From: Cyprinodon diabolis
Lineage: Eukaryota > Chordata > Actinopteri > Cyprinodontiformes > Cyprinodontidae
Assembly (NCBI GenBank): GCA_030533445.1
Contig: CM060065.1
Coordinates: forward strand, 18,400,474-18,464,473
DNA length: 64,000 nt
Direction: 5' to 3'
Shown here: in pieces, positions 14,018-27,342 of the stretch
Layout of the letters: each line of letters starts with the position of its first letter
Position numbering within the stretch: the stretch's first letter is position 1
The notes under the pieces: generated by a model
What the model was told of the DNA's origin: nothing
What the model saw: only the letters and a program-made list of their open reading frames with translations
Databases searched by the model: none
Translations under genes and position numbers: made by a program

Positions 14018-14208
14018 CAGAGATGGGAAATGTGGAGTCAACAAGTCATCTCCATGTCATGTATTTGATCTACCGACCCAGTGAAGCAGGTGAGTCCAAT
14101 AATCTCAGTGAATCAACCTGTGCAGATTGGACTCACCTGGTTAATTGGCTGGTTAGATTAAATACATGACATGGAGATGACTTGTTGACTCCACATTTCC
14201 CATCTCTG
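14018..14208. mobile_element. hAT-like MITE, 191 bp
   Basis: Terminal inverted repeats beginning CAGAGATGGGAAATGTGGAG extend about 50 bp on each side (14018-14070 and 14155-14208). The flanks are an 8-bp near-repeat, tgttaacc against tgttaaac, 7 of 8 identical. CAGAGATGGG ends with 8-bp duplications are typical of hAT elements. It has no coding capacity. Confidence 0.88.
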
Positions 14209-15085
14209 TGTTAAACCCAGTTAATTGTATCAGTCTTAGTTTTAGCAAACACATGCCAAATAAATGTATTTGGCGTGTGTCACGTCAATACACATTGTGG
14301 ATTAGCTGATCTACAACGTAAGCCCGAGTGTTGTAAAAACACCAACATAAAACAATACAATATAGAGGCAGACAGGCAGTTCTTCAGGATTAAATTCATG
14401 AAAGCTCAGCGGTGTGTAAGCATGACATGATGAGCATGGAGCAGTTTTGAGTATACCATTTTTTTAGAGGGATGAAACTATAAAAAGTCTTAACATAGCA
14501 AAATGAACCCCACCTTTTAGCGCAAATGAGCCGAACCTACCTCAGTGAACCTACTTAAGCAAAACCTGTGAGCCCAAGTCATCACGACGCGGTTGGCAAA
14601 ATTAAAAATGAAACGGCTTACCTTGACGCTGTCTTGTTCGCGGGACTTTTTGCAAGTTGTAATTTATTCCAGATTCCACTTTAATCCACATGGTTTAACA
14701 CAACTGGACAGCACTGCTAGCAAGCAATTAATTATGTTTGCGTTGCAAATTCACATTTGAATGATTAGCCTTTAGATGCAAAACCCCATCATTCAGCGCA
14801 ACATATTTTTGCTAAATATTCGAACATAAATTCGCCACATTTAAGAGGAACATCATAGTTTGGTTTAAAGAAAGCCTTTTAGTTTTATTATAATTTTGTT
14901 TGTTGCAAGGATTTTACAGTTTGAAAAAATAGAAAATTACACCATATGCCAACCGTCACAAGGATGTGCATGACAAGGAAGGGCTATACATACTGCATGC
15001 ATCACTTAGGTAGTTAGCATTGTATTACTTCTTGAGTTCTTTGAGTTATATACTGTCACAGGTAGGTGCTTTGGTCTGAGAGTAA

Positions 15086-15157
15086 GTGATACGGCCGGTA
15101 TGATTTAAGGAGGACCGGCCCTCGCCAATGAAATTAGGACCGGCCGGTATCACAAAT
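15086..15157. repeat. GC-rich inverted repeat
   Basis: gtgatacggccggt is matched by accggccggtatcac downstream with one extra base, and a third copy of the accggcc motif lies in the loop. It could be a decayed MITE. No flanking duplication was found. Confidence 0.5.
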
Positions 15158-15426
15158 TACCAGTCCGAACCTGTATATAGCACACAGAGACTCATGAAGA
15201 CTTGTATGTGTCTCTGTTTTTTCCAAATGTATTTCTTAACCTTCTTTTGCTTCACAACAGAACAAAAAGCAAATGTTGCTTAGCTACACTTTTTTCCACA
15301 AAAAGAAGCGCAGAAAAGACAATCAGTTCAGCTTTGGTCCCATTGGTCCCCAGTGTGATTTCATCATAGCAGAAACATGACCATCAACGTAATTAATAAA
15401 GGATTTCCAATCCATTACTAGAAGCC

Positions 15427-15735
15427 GGGCTGCTACTAACGACTATTTTGCTTATCGATTAAACTGTTGATAATATTTTGATGAATCGATTGATAATCTG
15501 ATAGCAAAAGGTTCCTTTAATGGGATTTTACACAGAATATAAATCAAGTGAAACCCAAAACTCTGGTTAGAGCATTTTAATGGTGAAAAAATGTTTCCAC
15601 ATTGAATGAAAATGTTTATGTATTTACAATTCTGGTATAAGAACTGCTTTGAGTGGGTTGCTCTTTCAGCTAGAGGCATGTTTGCCTTAATTAAAAGCAT
15701 CAATCTTAAAGTTTACTGAAGGTGTTAAAGTCCAG
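15427..15735 (+). mobile_element. Small hAT-family derivative related to the 10708 element
   Basis: Starts gggctgctactaacgact and shares ordered blocks with the 10708 element: gaatcgattgataatctgat, ggttccttt, aagtgaaaccc, acaattctg and gtcagctaaaggcat-like. It lacks the TTAA insertion, so it records the empty site at 15517-15520. The right end is indistinct. Confidence 0.6.
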
Positions 15736-16765
15736 TGGCATATTTTCCACTATCAGTTTAAATAATGTAGAGACCATTGGGCTTTTTATTAGGATCTAGT
15801 TAAATGTTATTTTAAGCTCTGAAGGTTACAATATTATACACTTTACTATTTTTCTTATTCATAATGAACAATTTAAACCTAACAACTAATTGGCAGCATC
15901 GCTATTTTTTTTTGAAGGAATCAAATAAAAAGTACAAAAACCCTCCAAAGAAAACTTTCTGCATTGCCCTTTTTTATTTTTTCTTCCTGTCCCACTTCAG
16001 CTCTAAGGAGGAATATAACCAGTTTCGTGTTATCAAATCCAGTGGCTTCATCTGCTCTGAGTCATTTATTGAACTCGAATGCATTATGTACTTGCGGGCT
16101 TGTAGACTTATTAAAATAGCCTTGTAGCATTGTGTTTCATCGCGCATAAGAGCAGTAGCATCTGCATGAATATTAAACATTAAAAAGGACACAGTAGTCA
16201 TGCAGTTTTTGTCATTAACAATTCATTTGCATCTTCGAAACTTCTTTTTTTCTTTTGTGCTGCTTGTTTCCCCGCTTCCATTTTCCGAAGTGAATTTCAG
16301 CTGCTCTGTAAACAGAATCCTGGGTTGATTTATGGTCGAAAGTTTCTTGTCTGCACATCAAAACTTCATTGATGGTTATTAACAGAAATTGAGCATTTTT
16401 ATTCATAATCCAAAATAATACCCTTTACAGCAGTTTATTATGCTACAGTAGATACATTTTAATGTATTATTCCTCATTGCTGAACTTTATTCTTGCTGGT
16501 TTTCTAATACCTCCAGATTAAAAAGCGCGGTTGGACATATGGTCTGACATCACCTTCAGAAAACTAACTTTCATATTGCTATGACATTTTCTAGATTATA
16601 AGAGAAAAATTCATGATTGTAATTTTCTTGAAGTTAACTGTAGATCTAGGGTTACACAATATATGCCAATTATTGTATGTTTTCATGGCATTACCTGTTT
16701 ATAATAATGACATTGCCAAGCACTGTTTGGATCATATAGCATATTTACAGCCCAATGGTCTAGAA

Positions 16766-17480
16766 CGGTGTTTCCCAACCGGGGGTACACATACCCCTAG
16801 TGGTCCGCCAGTGCATTGCAAGGGGTACATGAAAATATTTTATTTCTCAGGTAGTCAAAAAAAATATGGCTGGGATCTGTTTTGCTTTGTGAGGACCAAA
16901 TTGAAAAATTAAACAGGCTTTTAACAACCAAAAAGTAAGTTTTTCTTATATGTTTGAGTTTACCTTCAGCTTTCACACATTCAAACCAAGCAGAGGAACA
17001 AACTGGATGTAGAGAAAAGCCTGTGATCACCTTTTTTCATGCTCACTATTGGAGCTCATCACAGTAGCTCCGGTGTCTTGATGAAAACAAAGTAAAACTT
17101 GTTAAGACAGTCTGTCTATCATTTTTGTTCTGCATTTAGTCCCCAATTCATCAAGTTTAAATGTGACTAGAAGAGTGTTACTCAGAGGAGCTCCTGTTTT
17201 ATAAATTCAGGTTTATAATATGATTTTATTTTGTATTTATTTTGATTCCTTACTAACTTCCAGGCAACATGCTTATGTTTTTTTATTTGAGATGGAAAGC
17301 ATAAATTTACACAAATTAAATGCTCAAATTAAAAGGTTAAGTAAAATAGTTTTTATTTTACATGAAGTTATTGTACGTTCCACTTTTGGATCGCCATCAA
17401 TACTTTTGACTTAAGGGGGACTCATGACCAGACAACATGTCTAAAGGGGTACAAGAGTCAAAAAAGGTTGAGAAACATGG
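16766..17480. mobile_element. 0.7-kb hAT-like repeat, copy 1
   Basis: The left end CGGTGTTTCCCAACC and the right end (reverse complement) CCATGTTTCTCAACC look like hAT-type TIRs. Flanking 8-mers gtctagaa and atctggaa agree at 6 of 8 positions. The interior recurs at 63131-63832, including tacccctagtggtccg and cattgcaaggggta. No coding frame is recognised. Confidence 0.7.
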
Positions 17481-17741
17481 ATCTGGAATTCAGGCTTTGC
17501 TTGCTGATGTCATATTTTGTGGTTGGAACAAGTTCCACTGTAGCAGGAGCCCCTACTTGACACAGGTTAGCGTGTTCATGGAGGGTTCAAGCCAATGTTG
17601 AGAATAAACAGAGGAAAACATGGATTTGTTTTAAGTTAAACTTTCATTTGATAGTATTTATCTTTGTCTCATTTGCTTGCTGTGCGGGACTTTGGCTGAT
17701 CATGTTGTTTTTATGATGCTATATAAGAAAATGGTATCAGA

Positions 17742-17833
17742 TTCCTTCCTTCCTTCCTTCCTTTCTTCCTTCCTTCCTTCCTTCCTTCCTTCCTTCCTTC
17801 CTTCCTTCCTTCCTTCCTTCCTTCCTTCCTTCC
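17742..17833. repeat. (TTCC)n microsatellite
   Basis: About 92 nt of TTCC repeats with one imperfect unit near 17763. Confidence 0.97.
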
Positions 17834-18693
17834 AATGTACCACTATGCACAGAATCACTCACATCTAAAAAGACAATTTAAAGAAGCCAGTTAACCTAAC
17901 AGTCATTTTTTTAGACTGTCTGGTGAAGGCGAAGTACCCAGAGAGAACCCATGGCTGGGAATTAAACCCAGACCTTTCTTGCTGCAGCATTCAGAGTTGA
18001 GCTAATAATAAAAACACAGAATGCTAAAGAAACTGACAATTTGCTATTTTACTTCTTTGCCCATAGCTGCATCCAGGTGGCGCCATATCATTCCAAACCT
18101 GTTATGCGTAGAGCGAACGCTCCACTTTTCCTCTTCGTCCTCATAAAAGTCTGAAAGAAACAGACTGAAATTATATAACTATGAGTTGGCGAAGAAGAGA
18201 AATAAATAGCACCATTTCAGTCATTTGCATCTGCCTTTAAGGTGTCATTCAGTAAAAAGATGATCACAAGAGTAATCATTGGAAAAAAGTTAATTTAGTT
18301 GGTATTTTTATTCTTTTACCCTATGAGTCTGGATCCCAGTGGCATGGTGAACAGAGAAAATGAAACGCATATATACAGACATTTAGAATTAAACGTTTAA
18401 GTTAGTTGATATAAATAGATAGGGTGTAATTCATAAACTGCTCCTTCATATCATTTCCTGGTAATGTTCCAACTGCAGTTAAATTGAAATCCTGAAAACA
18501 AGTCAGATAGCGTGAAGCCTCATACTTTCTCTGGCACTTAAAGCCTAAAGAAAGATAACAGGGTTTTATTAACCTGGCTGCTGCAGGCATCTTAGTGTAT
18601 AGAAGAGTCTGAAATTACTTCTTTATTTTTATTGTTTTACAGTTCATATATGAATGAATATATAGTAAATAACAATTTGACCCATTTGTCTCG

Positions 18694-18697
<4 letters not shown>

Positions 18698-18743
<46 letters not shown>

Positions 18744-18746
18744 TAT
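18698..18746. repeat. (TA)n microsatellite
   Basis: TA dinucleotide run with a minor interruption, directly before a hAT-like end at 18751. Confidence 0.95.
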
Positions 18747-19000
18747 CTATTAGGGATGGGACGATTTATGAAAACCGTCCGAACCGTTCGGTTCGACTGT
18801 CTCGGTTCGGTTCGCGTGTGTTTCGTTCGGTTCATGCGCTGCTCCTTTTTCTCATAGGCGAAGCGTTTACACTCCAGAGCAGAAGGTGGCGGTACTGCGA
18901 CCAAAGCCAACCACCAGTAGTAAACAAGAAGAAGAAGCGAAGCAGCGTAGCCGGGTGTAGCAGGGAAAAAAAATCAGTTGTTGTGGAGAATTGTGTGGGT

Positions 19001-19168
19001 ATGGCGATTGGGAAAGAACAGGTGTTGGAAGACGCGGCAGCAGCACTTTATAGGTCTGCTGTATGGGACCGCTTTGCATTTAGAGTGACCTACGATGACG
19101 GCGGAAAGAAAGTTGTGGATAAAAGTGCAACACGTTTTGTTTATGCTAACAGCAACATGTCATGCTAA
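19001..19168 (+). pseudogene. Degenerate BED zinc finger (hAT/ZBED transposase N-terminus)
   Basis: The frame from ATG 19001 encodes RSAVWDRFAFRVTYDDGG, then KKVVDKSA, then FVYANSNMSC and stop. BED fingers read xSxVW..F, then a Cys-x-x-Cys pair, then NTSNM..HL..H. The spacing and aromatic residues fit, but the segment holding the first Cys pair is missing and the frame shifts at NMSC. A readable continuation (HANSKIPH) is in the next frame. It cannot make a working zinc finger. Confidence 0.55.
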
Positions 19169-19331
19169 CTCCAAAATCCCTCATACTCCGTCAGCAACCC
19201 CCGCTGCGCTCCAGACCGGCTGCTCAAAGCCTACAGCCCCCACTGTGGCTCCCCCTACGCTCCCTTCTGAGTCCCTTGGAGATCGTAGAGAGCATGCGCG
19301 AGGTGATTAAATTCAAAGCAGCAAAACATAC

Positions 19332-19369
19332 GGAAATGATCCAGGGTCGTGTCGTCCTGGATCATTTCC
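19332..19369. repeat. Perfect inverted repeat, 14-bp arms
   Basis: ggaaatgatccagg and cctggatcatttcc separated by 10 nt, within the hAT-like remnant. Confidence 0.9.
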
Positions 19370-22300
19370 TTCGTGTCGTCTTCCTCATTGAACTAAACTG
19401 TTTTTAGGTGAGAAGCTGCAGAGCTTCAGAGAACTCCCTCCTGAGCCTTGGGGCTTCCTTTTTTAACAAGATCATTCAAGTTGAGCAGCTCTTATTTCTG
19501 CTCTCCAAATCTATTGTTTTGATATAATAAAGGACAATCTAGCAGGAGACCTCAGAGCAGCAGGAATGTATTGTTGAGCATCCCAGATTGCTTGCAACCT
19601 TTTGATGCATTTGACATGCAGTCAGGCTACATATTTGTTTCTTGTACAAAGGGCTGTTTGCTATTTTCATGTTATTTTTATTCACATTTTTACCGGCTTA
19701 TCTCGGTGAGCACTGCTGGATTTTCAGCTTGGTTTAATGTCTCTAATTAGCTGAAGATGAGCCCACTGAGCTAATTAAGATCAAAACCCTTTTAGTGCCT
19801 TCATTTCTTTCATTGGGCCTGCTGTCATTGGGTTTAATCCACATGTTTTAAAAAACAAACTTCAAATCTCTCAAAAGTTTCTTTATTGATGTATGAGCAT
19901 CATGGATGAATCTCCTGAGATGTTTGGGCAAATGCACCCTAATGCCTCTTTTTTTAAGTTTGTGACCAAATCCAATGTGCCTTTTGACCTCAGCAGCCAT
20001 GTTTATTTTCACTTTTAAGGTCTATTTTGAAGCGCAAATATACAAAGTTTAATTTTTTAAGCAGAAATTGGTCTTAAAATAGTAACAAGTTGCAAATAAA
20101 ACAAGAGGCAATGGATTCACTTTATTAGACTGCAGAGCAGCTAGCAGTTTGTTCTTACTCTCCCATTGTATAGCACCTGCTTCCAAAGCTTAGTCAAAAT
20201 GTTCATATTAAACGCTGAATAAATTCATGTAAATGAGAATCTGATCCAGCACAGTATTTAGGACACAGGGTGTTTTTTTTTTACTAGTTTACCACTTTAT
20301 CCCCCAGGAATAAATAATCAAAGCTGGTCACATCCCAGTGTGGATGGCCATCAACACAGAGAAGATAAGCATGTTGCTTTGGCAGTTGTTAAGGATTTAA
20401 TTACCTGTTTTTATTGGGCACTTTTGTTGATGGGAAAAAGGAGAGGTCTAGCTCATCCTGACCTTGGAGTAAACAAATAACAAATGTTTGTACACTTAAG
20501 TAATTAGTGTCAATCAGTGTATAGTTAGCACTAGTTGGTTTTAATGTTCTTTAAAGCTATTTTTCTCTACTTTTAATCAGCACATTATGAGCTGTCTGGG
20601 TGTTTCCGACTTCCCACCTTCGTATGGTGAAAAGTGACAATCTGACTTCACAGCTGACGGCATCATTGCATCCAATTTCTGCTGCTCTGTGTTTGTTTTT
20701 TCAGCTCTTTATATTATTATTGTTATTTTTTAAAATGTGGTTAACGAGCAGTTATGTTGTTTGACATTTGATACAGCAAATTCATCGTCTAAATACCATT
20801 TTAACTGATAGTTTCAATGCAGGGTTATTTTGTTATCCCTTAATTTATTTTCAAAGCTTCCCATTATCTAGTATTCATGCCCGTCAAATTTAGATCTAAA
20901 ATATATTAAGTTAAGTTAAAGTTGTTTCTGATAAAAAAAAATAATAATAAGTTAGGCATCTTTTAAAGGCTAAGATGAATGCATTTAACTTGTGTTCGGC
21001 TCCAGGTCTCTTGAGTTTGGAGGGGCTCTTTGCCATCACACTCATTTTTAACTTCCACTCCCACAGTGACAGGTTAAGCTGCAAAACATCATTTTTCAAG
21101 TGAATTTTTTCTTGAATTGTGCAGATAAGTGAGACACTTTGCCAATGGAATAAGACAATTAACATTTAAAACAAGAAAAAACATCTGCAGCCTCTAATTA
21201 TATGTGCATTATATCTAATTTTCTTATTTTAAAAGTAAGAAGCTCATTCCTTTGGCAGATCATGTTATTTACCTACTCAAATTAAGAGTAAATACACTTA
21301 TTTAAGGATTTCATTTTTTACTCACCTTTTTGCAGTGAATGGTACTACCTCTTTATGCATTTCCTATAACTAGTTAATATGTAGAAAAATCATCTAAATT
21401 CAGCAGACATATGCAAGTACTTCAGTTTTAGTTATAACGCTATAGAAAACATTAACCTGACCAACCGTCCATTTGGTCCGTATTGGACCCTTAAATCCTG
21501 AAATCCAAATCTATCAGAGGTTTGAATACTTTTCGTCTTAACTGTCAGGGCCACAACCTCCCTAAGCTAGGAATGTCTTTCTTTTGTAGATTTATAGGCC
21601 CAATCATTTTGTTGTCTGCAGATAACAGTGTATGTCAGATGTTTGGTAATCCATGGCTTTTCCTGGCCAGGTGTCAAATTGACATTTTTGAGACATGTCA
21701 GGATAGAAATAGGAAAGATTGTTATCCTATTTTCTCCAGAATTGCTTGTTAATACTTTGGAGATCTTCTGACCTTTTTTTTTTTGTTAGGACCACCAATT
21801 TTGTCAGTTGTGACTTTATTTTTCTTGTGAAAAATATGTGATTTTATTTTGCCGGTGATGGGCGGTCAAAATTGTTCTGAACCAAAGTAGATGTGAAATT
21901 TAATGGCTATCCTTAAACTTTTAACTGTTCGATTAACAGAAATATTCAGGTGTGACAATAGTGCTGTGACTCCAATCACCACGCAGCCTGGATACATAAT
22001 ACTTGATAAAAATGACCTTTTGAATTTTGAAGCTGCACATACCTTGAAAACCTGTTTCTCTGAAGTGCTTTCTATCAAAACCGAGTCAGGGAAGTCATGC
22101 CCAACCTTGCTCTGCTTGTACACCACTCTGCTTTTTATTCTTCACATGCACAGTTGTGGCACAGAGACTGCTTGTCCTGCATAATCTGAAACATCTAGTC
22201 AACTGGTGTCTGACTCTGCTGGATTTCATTAAAAATTAAACTCTGTTTTATTTTAATTCCAAAGCAGCAGAAATAGGGCTTTTGGAAGTAGGATATTCAT

Positions 22301-25264
22301 TAAATACATATTTTTTATTATTGTTTTTTTTTTTTTTTTTTTACATCTATTCAAATTAGAGTTGTATAGATGAGGGAGACTAGACAAGGCGGTCTTTCAA
22401 AGCCTTTTACAAAGAAAATGTTTACAGGAAGCTAATTCCCAATAATCTTAACTTCTAGGATAATCATACTTGAACGTTAGCTTGTCCTCTAGCTGCCGGA
22501 TCATTGCTTTTAAACTTCGCCCAGAAAGCATTTCTTCACTGGCCCTGTTGCTGTTGTATCCCTGTAAAAGCACAGCAGTTCAAACCATTGCAACCACAGG
22601 CACCAGGTTCTATTTATTCCTACTTGTGTCCTGAGATGTTATCATTCATCAAAGCCTATAGCCAAAAGATAAGATTTATTTTTTCATTTTTTTAAAGATG
22701 AAATCTTCTTTCATCTGTTTTTTTATTTTTATTTTTTACAATAAACTCAAATGAAGGACATAAACTTTTAGATGTTCGTTTAGTGTAATCTTTAAATTTC
22801 TATTATTTGCCACCTTTCTTTCCTGACATACTGAGATCCTGCAGTCATTAATGCAGGAGAATAATCTGTGCAGTGTGGCGAATCGAAAAGTGAGGACTAT
22901 GCAGGGAAGATAAAAGTTAAAATCAGTGCCTAGAAATGAGTAAAAGAAATAAAATTGGCCCAACAGTAGCAGACTGGTTTCCCTTTTAATTCTACTATAA
23001 TGCAATAACTCAAAAGTGGAGTATGTACTCGCGTGTTTCTGTATATTTCCCCAGGGGAAAAAAAATTGAGAATTAAAAAAAGTCTGACAAATTGATTCTG
23101 TGCTACAACAGTTTACATTGAAGCCTAAAGTTACGTATAGTTAGATTATTTCCATTCAATAAATGTTTTTTTTTTAGTACATAGGAAAAGCATCGATGTA
23201 GGAAAAAAAAAGAAATAATTTACAAGGAAAAAAGACAATGGGTTTGTGAAAAAAGTTTTTTGTCTGTTACATAATTTCTAAACTGTTGCATTATTAGTTT
23301 ATTCAGCATTACAGAAGTTAAACCCCATTCAGAGTTGCTCACTGAACACGGTCATCCATGTCTTTTTTTTCACCTTTGGGTGTTGGTGTAGGGTTGAGTT
23401 TGAACAGGAATGGTCAACTCTAAAACGATTAAATCACTTTCCACAAAAATTGTATATGGCAGCATTAGATCTGATATAACTTGGGTTTAGCCCAACCCCT
23501 AAAAAACCTCCCTACACTAAAGTTCTTCACTAGGGGGTTCACGATCCCTAGGGGCTCCACAGAGGTACTGCATGGGGGTCATGAAAGTTTTGGTTGATTA
23601 GACTTTTTTTTTTTTTATATATATTCCCTTCTGCAATTTTTTTACTCTAATTGAAATGTCTTTAAATCCACATTAACATGAATTCAACACACTGTAGTGA
23701 ACAGATAAATGGAGGCAGAAGATGTCTTTCAGTCATCAATGCACACATTCAGCGACACACAGGAGCTCTTTCAAGCTGGGCACCGTTTCATTCACAACAC
23801 CTGTTCCATCAACCAGGAATCAGAATCAGAAATACTTCAATAATCCCAGGGAGAAATTACTTTTGTTACCTTACTCCATCTGTAATAGAGTGACTATACT
23901 GTAGGACCAGTTTGATGTAACACAATTTCATAAAATATATATAATTAGGGGGTCCCTCTTAACAGGACAAATTCCCAAAGCAGATGCGGAGCTGAAAGAG
24001 TTCAAACTAAGTGTACTTTAAAATCGTGAAAAGATTCCTATAAAGGGTTAAACCTTTAAGCCTTTTTGAAAAAAACTATTTCACTGATACCTAATGTAGA
24101 TCTTTCTTCAATATCTGCCTGATACAGATATCAATACTAGATTGGTGCATTTCTAGATTGCACCTAGAATAAAAGTTATTTTATTATTGAATTCCAATTT
24201 TCCGTGATGAAGAGTATAATCCCACTGAAAAGGCGGTCTAATTTGGAAAAAAAACGTATTTTTAATCCAATCTTTAACAGATTTGTCACATACAATGGTC
24301 CTGGACTCTAGCTACTTTACTGTGTTTATTTTTTCAAGACAAAACTTTCATTAGGCATGCACCATTTAACTATGGATAATTGCGCACATCCAACCCAGTT
24401 CTAATTCCCTTTAGCTGAAATAAAAAAAGAATAGAATAAAACAGATCTATGCAACTGCTTGCATTGAAAAATTGACTAAATTCTCACGTGATAATTATGC
24501 AACTTCTGCCTTTTAAACTGGGTCCGGGTTGCATCCTAAAGCAGAGCTTCAATTCATCAGTGAGTAAATTACCTGTATCTTCTGTTTTCCAAAAACACCT
24601 TTATGAGTCTAATTTCTTGTGTAGTCTGTAACCAAGTATGATTTCTGCATTTAAAAATGCAAAGCACGTTTTTTTTCTATAATCACTGAAATGTAGTTAG
24701 ACAAAGGTACCAGCATATTAAGAATCTGTCAGACGATATTAGTACATTAATGCCTGTAATGATGGGAACCAATATGTGGGATATTATGTTTCATTCAGAT
24801 GAGGGCTAAATGGCTCTGACCTGTGATGTCTGACGTAATTACAAAACTGTCATCATCAGCTATCAGTTTCATTAGAAACTGAAAGCACTAATCTCTGCAG
24901 GAACATTACCTCCTTTTGCACAAATCAATAGAAATTCTGCAATTTTCTCCAATTACAATAAACTCGGTTGCTATTTTTCTTTTGACAAGTCTGTTACTGT
25001 GAAGAAATATAATCTAAACCTAAACTGTCCGAGCTTGTTTAATGGTTTGTTAAATGTCTTTTTCTTCAGTGCGACTCTTTGTTTTTTCTTTTAACAACCA
25101 ACTTGGAATCGGTGCCCACTTTAGACATCACTAACATCTTTGTTTCCTCTCTTTGCTCTGTTTTTGCTTCTTTCCCTTTTTTTTTATCTTGCTTTTTCTT
25201 TTCATAATTCTGCTTTTCCGGCTGAACTCCTTCTTGGCTGCTTGATGGGCTTCATTTGGAACAG

Positions 25265-25273
25265 AAACAAAAG
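25265..25273 (+). other. Speculative 9-nt microexon
   Basis: aaacaaaag lies between ag and a gtgagt donor, phase compatible with exons F and G (would add Glu-Thr-Lys). The sequence just upstream is a poor pyrimidine tract, though T-rich stretches lie 50-100 nt before. It is probably chance. Confidence 0.12.
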
Positions 25274-27291
25274 GTGAGTTTTCTTTCTTTTCCTTTTTAA
25301 AAATCTGTTCTAGTATCATTTATTGTATGTTCTGAAATGATTGTTTATTTTCTTAGTTTTTTTTTTCACAAAAAAGAAAAAAACATTTAAAGGCTGTAAA
25401 ATTTATAAAGACCACATGAGAATTCCCTTTCTTTCTTATCCAACCAACCTGTCACTATCCCCATATGACACAATGATTGCCCTTAAACCATAAGAATTAC
25501 TTATTACTTGGCAGCAGCATTTGGCATCAAACATTTTGGACAATTTCCAGATCACTGTGGAAGAAAGTCCATTTAGAACCGTTTGAAAAAATTACCACAT
25601 TGACAGCTTACTGAAGGGCTTCAACTTTACGTCAACACACCTTGAAAGGCTTTTAGAGCTTTACTAGGCCAATCCAAAGCAGCATTTTGAGTGTTTGTTT
25701 GTTTTAGAGACATTTGGAGCGGCGCTTCAGGGTCATCGTAATCTTCATTGACATCTTTGTCCCATTTTCTGATATCACTTTATATTTTCTAATATTTTCT
25801 CTAGCATCTTGGGGAATCATCAGGTTGTTCTTATGGTAAATGTGAACAAGTCTTGGTGTTTCTTTTGGTCACCGGTGTTTTTGCCTTAAACTCTAAAGTT
25901 GCCAGTTTTTCCTAGTCTGATCTTTTTATTTTTCTAAATTATAAACATTTAGCTGGCTTTCAAGGTTTTAAATGTTGTTCTAGGTTCTTTTGTGACTGTT
26001 TGTGCTGATGAACCTTATATCAATAGTTTCTTTTCTGTTTTTCAAATATTTTAGATCAGACTGATAAACAGCTTTTTACAATCTTTTTACTACATGTTGC
26101 GACTTAGGTGTGTTAAAGTGTTCATTTCTTTTATCTGTAGGGTTAACATGAATCAAATGTGGGTGTGGGTAGTGAGTTAAGAAAAAATATTTGGTCAATC
26201 ACATTTGGATTCTTACTTAACAAGCAAGATAAGTATATTTTGGCAAAGGGTAGGGTTGGCTTCAATAAAGGCTCCACAATTTTAGGAAGAGATGCAATAT
26301 GCCTAATTTGACCAAATCTGGGAATAACAGTATAAGATGCATTATAAGCAAATGGATAATGAGTTACTGTTTTTTACTTCAGGGATGTAAAGAAAACTAA
26401 GCCCTGATCACAAGTACTCTATCCAGCTAATGAAAACAATCCATCTGGACAAGTTTTATTTTTTCAATGTGCGTCATTTAGACACCTTGTGTTTTGTTGT
26501 TGGAATAACTCAAAATGTTTTAGTGATTTAAACCACCTTAAAGTCTTAAAAATAATAATTTTTACTATTTTTTTCACAGAAACATACTTGCCCACTTAAC
26601 TGCAAAACCTTTCAGTAAATCAATATGATTCTAGAAATATTTTCTTGTTTACATGTAGTTCTTAAATTCTTTCACTTTCTACTAAAAACCAACCCTTCCT
26701 TGGAAACTAAAATATTTTTTTTATATCAGGGTGGTTAAATTACAAGTTTTTAATACAATCTGCATTATTTGTTTGTTCAGGTTCACTTTTAGCCCAAAAT
26801 ACATTAAAGGAACATGCTTGTTTTGTCGATAAATTTGCCCTTTAAGCTTTTGCCTGAACAGTTTTGAACCAGTAATTGCTTACACTTTAAAATATTACCG
26901 CTGACTTATCTCAGTTGATGGTTGAAATAAAATGCCTTTATTTTCTTTCATCACTTTTGCTCTTCAAAAGATGGCTTGGTGATTGATTTGTTGCTCTAGT
27001 GTTGTAAAAGAACAGCAGCATGAGAGCTGCCCTTTCCTGAGGTCAGGTAATAAATAGGGTTTCCAATTATACAAAGCCATCAAATATCAAAAAAAGGATT
27101 TTTATTCTTTTCAGAATCCAAGCATGATGTAATAACCTGAACCCACTGCAAAGCATAATGTGGAAGATGTTTTTCCCCCCAGAGGGAATATGTGATAATT
27201 TGAGTCCTAATTGATTAAGCTAAAGGAGGGCCTGGTCTTCAGAAGGTTTCCGTGTCTTAAAAATGGTGCAGATATGTTTGTGTGTGCAGAT

Positions 27292-27295
<4 letters not shown>

Positions 27296-27341
<46 letters not shown>
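27296..27341. repeat. (TG)n microsatellite
   Basis: About 23 uninterrupted TG units. Confidence 0.97.

Positions 27342-27342
<1 letters not shown>

Larger units (their letters stand above)
18751..19410 (+). mobile_element. hAT-like element remnant with a BED-finger fragment
   Basis: Begins TAGGGATGGGACGATTTATG, a common fish hAT end, immediately after the TA repeat. It contains a degenerate BED-type zinc-finger frame and a 14-bp inverted repeat at 19332-19369. The right end was not located, so the end coordinate is approximate. Confidence 0.55.

Noticed and set aside
17677..17868. Open frame rich in PSFLPSFL repeats
   Set aside because: It is the translation of the (TTCC)n microsatellite.
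23820..23875. aatcagaaatacttcaataatcccagggagaaat, similar to a common fish retroelement tail
   Set aside because: Too short, and the neighbouring sequence gives no supporting element structure.
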